DNA from: Desulfofundulus luciae
GTDB taxonomy: Bacteria > Bacillota > Desulfotomaculia > Desulfotomaculales > Desulfovirgulaceae
Assembly: GCF_030813795.1 (NCBI RefSeq)
Contig: NZ_JAUSUX010000001.1
Span: 1 to 64,000 of the forward strand
Length of the DNA: 64,000 nt
Reading direction: 5' to 3'
The position numbers were made by a program, and so were the translations under genes. Under the pieces are notes generated by a model that made no database searches, had not been told where the DNA came from, and saw only the letters and a list, made by a program, of their open reading frames with translations. Positions 36,963 to 46,698 of the stretch are shown piece after piece; positions within the stretch are counted from its first letter, which is position 1, and every line of letters starts with the position of its first letter.

Positions 36963-38807
36963 CTACCGCACCACCACCCGGTACTCCCTGAGCCAGGTAT
37001 CAACCTGAATAAGGTAAGCCAGGAGCTGCGGCCCGCGCATCAGTTGGCCGTACCAGGGCCTGTTCATGGCCGGCGCATCCAGCCGGGCAAACTGGCGCAC
37101 GGCCTCAACGTTGATAAAGGGCAGCAGGGGGGAGGTGGGGTCGTCCAGAATATCCAGGAGCCACCGGCGGACGGCCGCGAAATAGGCCGGGTGATGGGTC
37201 TTGGGGTAAGGGCTCTTGCGCCGCAGGAGCACCTCCTGGGGCAGCACCCCCGCCAGTGCCCGGCGCAAGATACCCTTTTCCATCCCCCCGCAGCTTTTCA
37301 TCTCCCAGGGGATGTTCCAGGCGTATTCCACCAGGCGGTGATCGCAAAAAGGCACCCGCACTTCCAGCCCGGTGGCCATGCTCATACGGTCTTTGCGGTC
37401 CAGGAGGGTGGCCATGAACCAGTTGATATTCAGGTAAAATATTTCACGTATGCGTGCTTCACGGGGGCTTTCCCCCGGAAGGCGCGGTACTTCGGCCAGG
37501 GTATCCCGGTAGCGCTGCGCCACGTATTCCTCCGGCCGGATCATGGCCAGCAGTTCCGGTGACAACAAACGGGTCCGCTCTCCAGTATCAAGCGCCCAGG
37601 GGAAGGTTTGGGCGGCCAGGGCATCCTCCCTCCGGAACCAGGGATATCCGCCGAAAATTTCGTCGGCGCACTCGCCGGACAGGGCCACGGTGGCTTCTTT
37701 TTTGACCTCCCGGCAGAAGAGCAGAAGGGAAGCGTCCACATCGGCCATACCGGGCAAATCCCGGGCCCGCACGGCAGCGCTTAGCGCCTCCACCAGGTGT
37801 GGCGTGTCGATCAACACGGTCCGGTGGTGGGCGCCCAGAAAGTGCGACACCCGTTCTATCCACCGGGCATCGGAATCGGGCTCAAATTGATTGGGCCGGA
37901 AGTAACGGTCGTTCTCCACATAGTCCACTGAAAAGGTCCGAAGTCGCCCCGTACCGTTTTGCTGGAAAGCAGCCGCGGCAAAGGCTGAAATGGCGCTGGA
38001 GTCAAGGCCGCCGGAAAGCAGGGTGCAGACGGGCACATCGGCCACCAGCTGCCGCCGGACCGCATCCTGCAAAAGCCGGCCCACCTTATGGGCGGTGGTC
38101 TCCAGGTCGTCAGGATGGGGGTGGCTTTCCAGGGCCCAGTACCGGTAAATGTGCATACCCCGGCGGTTATAAACCAGGCAGTGGCCTGGCCTCAGCTCCT
38201 TTACTCCCCGGAAAACGCCGTGTCCCGGCGTGCGTCCGGGGCCCAAAACAAAGATTTCGGCCAGACCTTCGGCGTCCACCTCCGGTTGCACGCCTGGATG
38301 GGCAAGGAGCGCCTTCAATTCCGAACCAAAGATAAAAGCGCTACCCCTTTGGGTATAAAAAAGGGGTTTTACTCCCAGACGGTCCCGGGCCATAAAGAGG
38401 GTTTGATCCGCTTCACTCCAGATGGCAAAGGCGAAAATACCGTTCAAGCGCGGCACGCATTCTTTGCCCCACTCCATATAAGCCGTGAGTAACACCTCCG
38501 TATCCGAGTGGCCCTGGAAGCGATAACCCCGGGCTTCCAGCTCCGCCCGTAGCTCCGGGGTGTTGTACAGTTCACCGTTATAAATGATTATGTACCTGTA
38601 CTCTCCCTTCCGGCGGGTCATGGGCTGCCCCCCGCCTGCGGGATCAACCACGATCAGGCGGCGGTGGGCCAGGGCGGCCCTGGGAGACAGCCACAACCCG
38701 GCGGCGTCGGGCCCGCGGCAGGCCAGGGCTGCCGCCATGTCCTCCAAAGTGGGGCGCTGGTGGGTGAGATCCACATCCCAGTCTACCCAGCCGGCAATGC
38801 CACACAT
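36963..38807 (-). CDS. asnB: Asparagine synthase (glutamine-hydrolysing)
   Basis: A 614-residue AsnB-type amidotransferase. ATG 38807 gives Met-Cys-Gly-Ile, putting the nucleophile Cys at position 2 as the family needs; an upstream in-frame extension to 38975 would bury it. The SD is GGGAGGGG. The GATase-2 domain has CRGPDAAG and NGELYN; the synthase domain has LLSGGLDSSAISAF (PP-loop) and ALSGECADEIFGGYPWF. It makes Asn from Asp and Gln, or amidates another carboxylate. It is last in the minus arm of the glycan island, so a role in surface-polymer amidation is possible. Confidence 0.9.
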   Translation of the reverse strand: MCGIAGWVDWDVDLTHQRPTLEDMAAALACRGPDAAGLWLSPRAALAHRRLIVVDPAGGGQPMTRRKGEYRYIIIYNGELYNTPELRAELEARGYRFQGHSDTEVLLTAYMEWGKECVPRLNGIFAFAIWSEADQTLFMARDRLGVKPLFYTQRGSAFIFGSELKALLAHPGVQPEVDAEGLAEIFVLGPGRTPGHGVFRGVKELRPGHCLVYNRRGMHIYRYWALESHPHPDDLETTAHKVGRLLQDAVRRQLVADVPVCTLLSGGLDSSAISAFAAAAFQQNGTGRLRTFSVDYVENDRYFRPNQFEPDSDARWIERVSHFLGAHHRTVLIDTPHLVEALSAAVRARDLPGMADVDASLLLFCREVKKEATVALSGECADEIFGGYPWFRREDALAAQTFPWALDTGERTRLLSPELLAMIRPEEYVAQRYRDTLAEVPRLPGESPREARIREIFYLNINWFMATLLDRKDRMSMATGLEVRVPFCDHRLVEYAWNIPWEMKSCGGMEKGILRRALAGVLPQEVLLRRKSPYPKTHHPAYFAAVRRWLLDILDDPTSPLLPFINVEAVRQFARLDAPAMNRPWYGQLMRGPQLLAYLIQVDTWLREYRVVVR

Positions 38808-39020
38808 TTGACTTTCCCCTCCCAATTTAAGCTCGTGCGAGCCAGCGAAATTCCAGCCGGGAAAAGGAAAGCGCCCTTCCGCAGCAGCTGATGTATGTAC
38901 TGCGGGGGGCGCCTTTGCCCGGCCCGTATTAAATACTGTGGCAGCCCGTACGGCAGGTTCCGTACTCAAGCTCATATTATGCGGGGAAGCCTTGAAATGT
39001 GTCGAAGTGTTACGAAAAAA

Positions 39021-39695
39021 TTACCTGGAGCTCGGGACAGGGCTTATGTCCTCTTTTCTAAGGACGGCTCTAAAGCAGTATAACCCGTAGGTTTCGGAAT
39101 ATAAAGCGTTCTCAGACAGCTCAAAGGATACGTCACCTGCAAAAGCCAGCCCGGTCTCGTATAAAACGCTTCTCAGGAATGCTAAATCAACGCTTGGATA
39201 ATCAAGAGTCAATAATAGCAGCCCGTCGTCCTTAAGAGTTCTCCTGAATTCCTTCAGGGACAGCATAATGTCTTTTAAAGGTAAATGTTCAATCACAGAG
39301 ATACAATAGATCTTGTCAAATTTTTTGTCTTCATAGGGCAGGTCTGTGATTGACGCCTTAACGTAGGATATACGTTTAAAGTACTTCATCGGAAAAAACC
39401 GTGCTGCGTCATATCCAAAATCTTTTAATATATCGCTCAGGATTGCTCCGGGAGATAAAATTCTTTCGTCAATATCACAAGCGTGAACTTCACGGCATAC
39501 ATCCGCCAAATAAAATTTAAACGGATGGCAAATACCGCAACCAGCATCCAAGGCGACATCGGCAGGTTCACAAAATTGTCTTGCCCATTCATATTCATAA
39601 AACCTACTCCACCAGTATGGTGGTAGCGGAAAGACAAGCTGCTCAATACGCGGGTCGTTCCGTAAAAAAAATCTGGATAGGAATTTACCGGACAC
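39021..39695 (-). CDS. SAM-dependent methyltransferase
   Basis: A 224-residue class I methyltransferase. The SAM motif is VALDAGCGICHPFKF near residue 47, followed by ACDIDERIL, ITDLPYEDKKFDKIYCISVIEHL and LLLLTLDYPS. The target is unknown; a sugar or glycoprotein is likely from the neighbours. GTG start with AAGGGATG upstream. Its DNA is clearly more AT-rich than the adjacent genes, pointing to a separate acquisition. The 213 bp between it and the asnB start show no gene. Confidence 0.78.
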   Translation of the reverse strand: MSGKFLSRFFLRNDPRIEQLVFPLPPYWWSRFYEYEWARQFCEPADVALDAGCGICHPFKFYLADVCREVHACDIDERILSPGAILSDILKDFGYDAARFFPMKYFKRISYVKASITDLPYEDKKFDKIYCISVIEHLPLKDIMLSLKEFRRTLKDDGLLLLTLDYPSVDLAFLRSVLYETGLAFAGDVSFELSENALYSETYGLYCFRAVLRKEDISPVPSSR

Positions 39696-39737
39696 CTTAT
39701 CATCCCTTCCTTAACTTATCTTTACCGGGCCATGCAC

Positions 39738-41303
39738 TTAAAGGTCTTCGGTCCAGCCCACCAGGTTTGGTTTAGGGTCAAGGATGGACAGATATTGACC
39801 AATTAGTCCGTACTGCCCCAGTGGGTCCAGCTTTTTGTAACGGTAGTATTTGGCCAGCCGGTCGGCAGGTTTTATCCATCCCAGGTGTTTCACCCGCAAT
39901 GAGCTGGTGGCACCTCTAAGCTCAGTGATGTTATGGGGAAATCGCCCGCAGTGCTGGGGGGTTTCCCGCCACTGGTAGGGGAAACCGGGAACATACCTGA
40001 CCATGAAGGGTCTGTAGTAGTGGTGGGCCTTCCAGTATTCGTCCTCGCGGTAATGATCTTCATCCCACATGTCGTAGAGGCGGAAATAATAAACCTCAAT
40101 TTCCGGATTGGCAGCCAGGGACCTTAGCTCCTTTACCGCGCGCTCTTCAAAAATTTCATCGGCGTCTAAAACTAAAATCCAGTCCGGACCGGTTCCCACC
40201 GCCAGCTCCCAGAGCTGCTTGCGCAGGATGATTTCGTTATGAAAAGAGGGCTGCTTGTTGGAAACCAGGGTCAAGGGAATGTTTTGCAGGGTTTTTTTAC
40301 ACACTTCCACTGTATTATCCTCGCTGGCATCGTCTAAAATCACTGCACAATCGATGTACTGCGCCGCGTGCTTGAGAACCCTCTCAAGGTATCTCCCGGC
40401 TTCGTTTCTTACCAGCATAGCAAGGGTAATTTTACTTCCCCGTGTACCAGTCTCTTCATCAGCAGTTTGCAGCATGGCCGCGCCGGTCGGTGTATCCTTG
40501 CCGGCCGGAAAATATTTCTCTTTATACGCCTTCAAGCCCGCAAAATCAGACTCCCGGTATATATGGAACGGCGGGTAATGGGTGTCGGCATAGAGCTCCA
40601 ACCCCAGGGCAGCCGCCCGAATGCAAAAATGCCGGTCCTCCCCGGTAAAACCCAGGTTATATATTTCGCTGAAGGAGACCCCCAACAGAATTGCCCTGCG
40701 GCTGATCAGGGTACAGGCACCCAGGCCGCCTACTTTATAAACACCGGGCTTTTGCAACGTCTCCAGAAATTCTTTCACCCGCCGGGCGATCTCCTTTTCG
40801 TCGAGCATCTCGCCCCGCTGCATGTGATACAGCCGGTACTGGTCGGCTACCCAGACCTGAGGAAGAGGGGTCATATCCGGTTCCCACCTGGTCCAGTAGA
40901 CCTCGGAAACGATATCCTTTCCCAACCCCACCAGGTGGACCAGCGTTTTCGGGTGCAGCACCAGGTCCGAATCAACCAGAAACAAGAAATCAAAGCCACT
41001 GTTCCGGGCCAGATGGATAAAACGGTTCTTATATCCGGCCACTTTCCAGATTAAATCTTCCCGCCAGTGGTGGGTGTGCTCGTCACAGTGGTAAGCGTGC
41101 CCTGCACCGTTGCCGGGGAAGATATGAACGTTTTCTCTCCCGGCGGCAAACTCCCGCAGCAGGGTACTTTCCCTTTCGTTATCATCAATAAACGCGTATT
41201 CAACTTCTAGACCCGTGGTCTCCAGGTGCGAGAGGGACCACAGGAATTCTCTTAGTATGGACGGTTTCTGCCGGACTGGACTGGCGATGAGCACCCTTTG
41301 CAT
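39738..41303 (-). CDS. Two-domain glycosyltransferase
   Basis: About 521 residues. The N-terminal half (VLIASPVRQKPSILREFLWS, then FLFLVDSDLVLHPKTLVHLV) looks like a GT-A domain of the Anp1-like type. The C-terminal half is a GT2 domain with LAMLVRNEAGRYLERVLKHA, VILDDASEDNT and WILVLDADEIFEERAV. The DSD and DAD motifs are typical metal/nucleotide-sugar sites. ATG 41303 has AAAGGA 9 nt upstream. It is the fourth glycosyltransferase in the minus-strand operon. Confidence 0.8.
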   Translation of the reverse strand: MQRVLIASPVRQKPSILREFLWSLSHLETTGLEVEYAFIDDNERESTLLREFAAGRENVHIFPGNGAGHAYHCDEHTHHWREDLIWKVAGYKNRFIHLARNSGFDFLFLVDSDLVLHPKTLVHLVGLGKDIVSEVYWTRWEPDMTPLPQVWVADQYRLYHMQRGEMLDEKEIARRVKEFLETLQKPGVYKVGGLGACTLISRRAILLGVSFSEIYNLGFTGEDRHFCIRAAALGLELYADTHYPPFHIYRESDFAGLKAYKEKYFPAGKDTPTGAAMLQTADEETGTRGSKITLAMLVRNEAGRYLERVLKHAAQYIDCAVILDDASEDNTVEVCKKTLQNIPLTLVSNKQPSFHNEIILRKQLWELAVGTGPDWILVLDADEIFEERAVKELRSLAANPEIEVYYFRLYDMWDEDHYREDEYWKAHHYYRPFMVRYVPGFPYQWRETPQHCGRFPHNITELRGATSSLRVKHLGWIKPADRLAKYYRYKKLDPLGQYGLIGQYLSILDPKPNLVGWTEDL

Positions 41304-41320
41304 CCAGATCAATCCTTTCA

Positions 41321-42820
41321 TCAAACGTTAAGGCTATTCAGTAGAGCAGGTGACCAGGGAGGACACAACCCCATGACCACCAGTTCCAGGGCGGATGAGG
41401 CCAGCCTGAGAAGTCCCTGGACGAAGGAAAACAATCCACACTCCAGATTCCGCTGCACCGCGCTGGCGTATAAAAGCATCCCGCTGGCGCCGGTAAGAAG
41501 GTAGTTGCCCAGCGGTTCTTGCCCGGGCCGGCTGGCCAGATACTGTTCCACCATAAGCTGGTATTCCCGGCAGGTCTCTATTAATTCCCGGCAGTTTCTG
41601 GAGTTAGACGGTTCGACCAGTATAAGCAGCGCCAGAACCATCGCCAGAGGTAACTCGCCAAGTTTGCACAGCTCTTTGTACAGGGCTTTTTTTCTGGATG
41701 GGGAAGCAAACCGGCTTAATGCCTGCCATTGGAGCCTGCCCCGACCCCGCTGTTTTAAACCCAGTATTTGGGTCAGCGGGTACAACATGTGCGGTGCAAG
41801 GAGTAAGGCGTGAAAGTACTCATCTTCTGCTTCCCCATACTGGCCCAAAAGATTATAGCTGTCCCCAAGCAAGGCGTGGATGTGGTAAGGGGGGAGAATC
41901 TGGGCTCCCGCAGTAAGGGCAAAACGCAGTTCCTCGATGGCCGTGTCGCAGCGGCCGTCATGCAGGGCCAAAAGTCCTTTGACCAGGTGCAGGTCCGGGT
42001 CGGCGGGCAGCATGGATAGGGCCCCGTCAAGCAAAAATGTTAACCTGTCCCTTTGACCGGTTCTGAAAAGCCCCAGGCACAGCGTGAGCAACAAATCACG
42101 GAAATAACCCTCGTTTCCGCGCATGAAAACCAGGGCTTTCTCCATGTGTTCAATGCCTTTTTTGATTTCCCCACACTGCAAGTGTTCGATGCCGAGGCTG
42201 TATAAAAGAAAAGGGTCATCAGGTTTATCATCCAGGGCCTTTTTAATTACGCAGATGTTACGCTGGTGCTTGTTTTTGACCTGCAAGTGCCGGTCGAGAT
42301 AGCCAAAGTGGTAGATTAACAGATCCGAAAAGGCGAGGCCCCCTCCGGCGTTATGCTTTTTGATTGCCCCGGCTACCTGTTCATGGATGGCTCCGGTAAA
42401 ACGATAGGCGGGTTTATTTCTAAACAACCGCACCACCTGGTCCTCGGCCATCCCTTCACCGTTTCCCAGGTAGCTGCGGATTTTCACGAAATACCCTTCT
42501 ACACCCGGTGCGTCAAGGAGTCTGGCGAATTCCTCTAATTTAACTGGGGCCAGTATTTCATCAGCATCCAGGATCAGGATCCAGTCACCTGTGGCTTTAC
42601 TAAGGGAGTAGTTTCTTGCCGCCGCAAAATCATCGCACCAGTGAAAGGTAAAAACCCTGGCTCCACTTTGGGCGGCCACTTCCTTCGTCCGGTCGGTGGA
42701 GCCCGTGTCGACCACGACGATTTCCTGCACCAGGTGCTGCACACTTTGGATGCAGGAGGCAATCCAGTGTTCTTCGTTTCTGGCAATCATGCACAGGCTC
42801 ACCGGTAACCCGCTGCTCAT
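41321..42820 (-). CDS. GT2 glycosyltransferase with TPR region (paralogue 1)
   Basis: About 499 residues. N-terminal GT2 domain: VSLCMIARNEEHWIASCIQS, IVVVDTGSTDRTKEV, NYSLSKATGDWILILDADEI and IHEQV, the pattern of SunS/Beta4-glucosyltransferase-like enzymes. The C-terminal half is helical with TPR-like repeats (DDPFLLYSLGIEHLQCGEIK, DLHLVKGLLALHDGR). ATG 42820 overlaps the preceding stop as ATGA and has AGGGGG upstream. The TPR part may hold a protein acceptor. Confidence 0.83.
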   Translation of the reverse strand: MSSGLPVSLCMIARNEEHWIASCIQSVQHLVQEIVVVDTGSTDRTKEVAAQSGARVFTFHWCDDFAAARNYSLSKATGDWILILDADEILAPVKLEEFARLLDAPGVEGYFVKIRSYLGNGEGMAEDQVVRLFRNKPAYRFTGAIHEQVAGAIKKHNAGGGLAFSDLLIYHFGYLDRHLQVKNKHQRNICVIKKALDDKPDDPFLLYSLGIEHLQCGEIKKGIEHMEKALVFMRGNEGYFRDLLLTLCLGLFRTGQRDRLTFLLDGALSMLPADPDLHLVKGLLALHDGRCDTAIEELRFALTAGAQILPPYHIHALLGDSYNLLGQYGEAEDEYFHALLLAPHMLYPLTQILGLKQRGRGRLQWQALSRFASPSRKKALYKELCKLGELPLAMVLALLILVEPSNSRNCRELIETCREYQLMVEQYLASRPGQEPLGNYLLTGASGMLLYASAVQRNLECGLFSFVQGLLRLASSALELVVMGLCPPWSPALLNSLNV

Positions 42821-44595
42821 GAAAATAACCCCCTGGCCGGGCCGCATTTGTAGTCCAGCATGTGACGGGCGGCGCTGGCTTTTTCTTTAAGGTAGGCACA
42901 CAGGGCCATGCATCCCCTGGGAGACAGGCTGGTTAAAAGCTTTATTGTCTCTTGCGCCAGCCGGTGGTACCCCAATGAAACGCGGGCATTACCTGGTTCC
43001 AAAGGCCCGGGCCGGTAGCGCAGGCAGTTCTCCAGGATGGTCAGGGCCGTTTCAATGACTGCCGGCTCGCGGTTTTTTTCCGGCCGGCCGCACCTGGAAC
43101 CGTTGCCGAGCAGCGAAATCAGGTTCAATAACGCCCAGGCCGGGCTACGCCCTTGTGGCCGCCGCCACAGGGAAATGGTCCTTATTTTCGCCAGGCGGTA
43201 ATCTTCTTTGAGCATCAGGGCAACGATCTCGTCGACTGCCAGGGAGGGATCTATCTCACCACCGGCGTGCCGGATACGCTCCATAAGGGAAAGGGCATGC
43301 TCAAACCGGCCTGCATACACGCAAAACCGTGCCAGGCGCCGGACATGGCCTTCAGTTGGACTGCCGGCACCTGGGCCGGTTTCTTCAAAACACGCACAGG
43401 CCAGATCCGGAAAACCGGCCTCGAAGAACAGGTCGGCCAGCACTACTACCTGTTGGGGGTGGTTGAGGTGCCCGGCGGCTTTGAGATGGTCGAAGGCACC
43501 CTGTGGTCCCTTTTCAGCCAGGTGGAGCAGGAACAGGTTGTAGAGCGGATAAAGATAGGCAGGGTTTAATGCCAGGGCCTTCTCGTAACAGTTTTTAGCT
43601 TCTTTAAACCTGGCCAGTTTTTCGTGGCAGTAGCCCAGATGATATAACGACAGGAAGCTCTCCGTGCCGTTGGTATGGCTAAACAGGGGTGGCGGTTGGC
43701 CGAGATGCAGGGCCTCTTTAAACCATTTCAGGGCTATTTCATACTCCCCTTTTTCCTCGAACAGGATTCCTCCGTCGAAAAATAGATCGGTGTAAAAGGG
43801 ATAGCGCTGGCTTTCTTCCATACATATACAGATGGCCTCATCAAGGTTCCCCAGCGCCCTCAAGCAGGCAATCACTAAACGGATGGCCGGCGCCCGGAAC
43901 AGGATGTGCCCGTCCGTCAGCTGTTTTAAGGCTTCTTGAAGGTACGGGAGCGCCCGTTCAGCCTTGCCCAGGCCCAGCCATTCCACCCCCAGGTAATACT
44001 GTAAGAAGGGATTGGCGGGATCCGCAGCTACCGCCTGCCGCAGCAGGGCCAGATTGCGCCCTCGCTTGCGGTTGCGTTCTCTTTTGGATAAAGGCCTGTG
44101 CCAGATAACCGGGCCCTGTGCTGTGCCTACCGCTTCCGGGCGGCTAATCACCACCTGCTCATGGATGACCCCCTGGAAGCGGTAGCCGGCCTTGTTTCGA
44201 AACAGTCTGAGGACGAAAAACCGGTTGTAGTCACCGGGATTTTCAGTGGCCCGGTTATGGAGGGGCAGGAAAAAGGCCTCGTAACCGCTGTTGTTGTTTA
44301 TAAGCGAGCGCAGGTCGCCCGGACTGGTATCCAGTTCTTCATCGGCATCAAGGGACAAGATCCAATCGCTTTTAGCCCGGGCAAGAGCATAGTTGCGGGC
44401 GGCGCTAAAATCACCGTGCCACGGGTAACGGTAGACCTTGCCGGTGTAACGGCGGGCGATCTCTACGGTACGGTCCGTTGAACCGGTATCTACAATAACT
44501 ATTTCATCGACCGCCCCCTTAACGCTATCCAGGCAGACGGCCAGGTTTGCCTCTTCGTTGCGCACGATCATCGCTAAAGCTACAGTTGGGATCAT
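42817..44595 (-). CDS. GT2 glycosyltransferase with TPR region (paralogue 2)
   Basis: 592 residues: ALAMIVRNEEANLAVCLDSV, EIVIVDTGSTDRTVEIARRY, ARNYALARAKSDWILSLDAD and GVIHEQV, followed by several TPR-like units (ANPFLQYYLGVEWLGLGKAE, FKEAKNCYEKALALNPAYLY). It overlaps the upstream paralogue by 4 bp (ATGA) and the downstream one likewise, so all three are translationally coupled. Confidence 0.85.
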   Translation of the reverse strand: MIPTVALAMIVRNEEANLAVCLDSVKGAVDEIVIVDTGSTDRTVEIARRYTGKVYRYPWHGDFSAARNYALARAKSDWILSLDADEELDTSPGDLRSLINNNSGYEAFFLPLHNRATENPGDYNRFFVLRLFRNKAGYRFQGVIHEQVVISRPEAVGTAQGPVIWHRPLSKRERNRKRGRNLALLRQAVAADPANPFLQYYLGVEWLGLGKAERALPYLQEALKQLTDGHILFRAPAIRLVIACLRALGNLDEAICICMEESQRYPFYTDLFFDGGILFEEKGEYEIALKWFKEALHLGQPPPLFSHTNGTESFLSLYHLGYCHEKLARFKEAKNCYEKALALNPAYLYPLYNLFLLHLAEKGPQGAFDHLKAAGHLNHPQQVVVLADLFFEAGFPDLACACFEETGPGAGSPTEGHVRRLARFCVYAGRFEHALSLMERIRHAGGEIDPSLAVDEIVALMLKEDYRLAKIRTISLWRRPQGRSPAWALLNLISLLGNGSRCGRPEKNREPAVIETALTILENCLRYRPGPLEPGNARVSLGYHRLAQETIKLLTSLSPRGCMALCAYLKEKASAARHMLDYKCGPARGLFS

Positions 44596-46568
44596 ATTTC
44601 CTGGTTTGCCTCCTCAAAGAGCCTGCGCAGAACCGGTAGTTCGGGGTATTTATCAATGGCTACCCGCAGGATTTCCCGGCGCATTTTTTCATAAAGCCTG
44701 ATCAGGCTGACATAATACCGCGGTTCTGCTGGATCCTGCGCCAGGGCCCGTCTATAGAGTTCCCCGGCCTCGATGCAGGCGTTTTGACGCTCTTTAATTT
44801 CTGCAAGGGTAAAGAGTGTTTCGGGGCATTCCGGATAGGCCTCCAGGTAAAGACCCAGGTAATATTCTGCGGTCTTGAGGTGGCCGTACCGGTAAAATAG
44901 CTGGCCTACGGCCCGGGCGTTCTTGCTCAGGCACTCCCGGGATAAACCGTCTAACAGCGACTCGGCCCGTTCTTTCTCGCCCAGGTCAAGGGCACGCATT
45001 AGAATATCCAGGAGAAGGGACATTCCCTCGTCGCCCAGGGTGACTCCGGGCCCTCTGCGCCTGCCCGGGTAGTTTCGCAGCAGGCTCACCACCGCCCCCG
45101 TGTCCTGGGAAAGTCCGAGGGCAAACAGTTCTTCCACCAGGGGCAGCACTTTCCGGCGTTTTCCCTGGAACCAGAAGCACAGGATTTTATTTAATTTGGC
45201 CAGCGGGTAAAGCCGGTGGCCGGGGCCGAACCCCTCAAGGATGCGCAGGGCTTCCAGGTAACGCCTCAGCTGGATCAGGCAGATTGCTTTCCATAATAGA
45301 ATTTCCGGTACGGCTTCCTGCTGGTCCATGCCCCGCTCCAGGTACTCCAGGGCAAGCTTGTAGGCGGACTGGCGGAAAAGGATTTGCCCCATCAGGAGGT
45401 TGGCCTGGGGAGTACAGAATTCACAAAGCTGTTCCAGGCATTTTTTTGCATAAACCGGATCTTCTTGTGGTTTTAAGAGGCGCGTGATGCTTTCCAGGGC
45501 GGGGGTGAAGTGGGGTTTGTCCCGCAGGCTCAAGATGTAATAACGCATGGCTTCTTCGTGGTTTAAAAAAACTTCCGCCAGCTGTCCCAGCTGGTAAAGG
45601 GAACGGAAACCCCGCGTCCCGCCGAAAGGTGCGTAGTGGGCCGGCTGTTCGGGCATGGACAGCGCCCTTTGGAAGAACTCATACGCCCGCCCGTAATCTT
45701 TTTGTTCGTAGCTGATCAACCCGCCGTAGTAATAGAGGTCTGCGTAGTTAGGAAAAAGATCCAGGCCGAGCTGGACAATTTCTAAAGCCTGTTCGGGCTT
45801 GCGGGCGGCATGGTAGGCCAGGACGATGTAACGCAGGAGTTTGGGCAGGTAGATGGTGTTCGGATCGATACCATTGGCCGCCCTGACCAGTTCTGCTGCT
45901 GCTTCATCAAACCTTTCCGCCCGGTACAGCTCCACACCGTAGTGATAGCGAAGGTGGCGGTTGTCCGGATTCCGGTTTAGCTCCTGGCTGAGCAGGGCCA
46001 GATTCCGGTTCTTTTTATCCTTTGCCTCAATTTGCCGGTCCAGGTAGCCGTAATGCAGGATCACCAGGTCTTCGGCAATCTGGTACCTGGCCTGGCTGTT
46101 TCGTTCTAAGATCACGTCTGCGATCTGTTCGTGGATAGCCCCGCGAAACCGGTAGTCCTTTCGGTTTTTGAAAAGACGGAAGACCAGGTCCGGGCAGGTT
46201 TCGACCCACCCCCCGTTGCCTACGTAGTTAATTATCTTGACAAAATAACCTTCTACATTCTTTTCGTTGGCCAGCCTGCGCAGTACTTCCCTGCTTTCAC
46301 CGGCCAGTTCTTCATCGGCATCTAAAAACAAAATCCAATCTCCCGTGGCCAGTTCAAGCGAGGCATTGCGGGCGTCACTGAAATTGTCATTCCAGGGGAA
46401 AGATTGGACCAGGGCGCCAAATTCCCTGGCTATTTGACAAGTACCGTCGGTAGAGCCCGTATCTACAACAATTATTTCGTCCACGGTCCCGGCCACGCTT
46501 TGAAGGCAACGGCGGATGTTTTGTTCTTCGTCCTTTACAATCATGCACAAGCTGATTCTGGACTCCAT
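44592..46568 (-). CDS. GT2 glycosyltransferase with TPR region (paralogue 3)
   Basis: 658 residues: SLCMIVKDEEQNIRRCLQSV, IIVVDTGSTDGTCQIAREFG, NASLELATGDWILFLDADEE and GAIHEQI, then about eight TPR-like units up to the C-terminus. It is first gene of the minus-strand arm. It faces the repeat-protein gene across a 130-bp divergent intergenic region, so the two arms may share control. Confidence 0.85.
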   Translation of the reverse strand: MESRISLCMIVKDEEQNIRRCLQSVAGTVDEIIVVDTGSTDGTCQIAREFGALVQSFPWNDNFSDARNASLELATGDWILFLDADEELAGESREVLRRLANEKNVEGYFVKIINYVGNGGWVETCPDLVFRLFKNRKDYRFRGAIHEQIADVILERNSQARYQIAEDLVILHYGYLDRQIEAKDKKNRNLALLSQELNRNPDNRHLRYHYGVELYRAERFDEAAAELVRAANGIDPNTIYLPKLLRYIVLAYHAARKPEQALEIVQLGLDLFPNYADLYYYGGLISYEQKDYGRAYEFFQRALSMPEQPAHYAPFGGTRGFRSLYQLGQLAEVFLNHEEAMRYYILSLRDKPHFTPALESITRLLKPQEDPVYAKKCLEQLCEFCTPQANLLMGQILFRQSAYKLALEYLERGMDQQEAVPEILLWKAICLIQLRRYLEALRILEGFGPGHRLYPLAKLNKILCFWFQGKRRKVLPLVEELFALGLSQDTGAVVSLLRNYPGRRRGPGVTLGDEGMSLLLDILMRALDLGEKERAESLLDGLSRECLSKNARAVGQLFYRYGHLKTAEYYLGLYLEAYPECPETLFTLAEIKERQNACIEAGELYRRALAQDPAEPRYYVSLIRLYEKMRREILRVAIDKYPELPVLRRLFEEANQEI

Positions 46569-46698
46569 GATCTCTCATACCTCATTCAATAAAATAGTTT
46601 TTTTGTTAATTTATGCACAGGGCCTGTAACCTTCCACAACTATGAAGAATACCCTAATAGCGGAACGTAAAAATTTACCATGCGAAGGAGGACAACTT
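46569..46698. promoter_or_regulatory. Divergent control region of the glycan island
   Basis: A 130-bp AT-rich intergenic stretch between the two island arms. Both flanking genes have good starts (GAAGGAGG before the plus-strand gene). I could not identify -35/-10 boxes with confidence in either direction; a sporulation or other alternative sigma factor would explain this but is speculation. Confidence 0.4.

Noticed and set aside
38808-38975. N-terminal extension of AsnB
   Set aside because: The nucleophile Cys must follow the first Met; ATG 38807 has a strong SD.
38808-39020. T-box or other riboswitch upstream of asnB
   Set aside because: No T-box sequence (TGGNACCGCG-like) or specifier-loop pattern was found on the minus strand.
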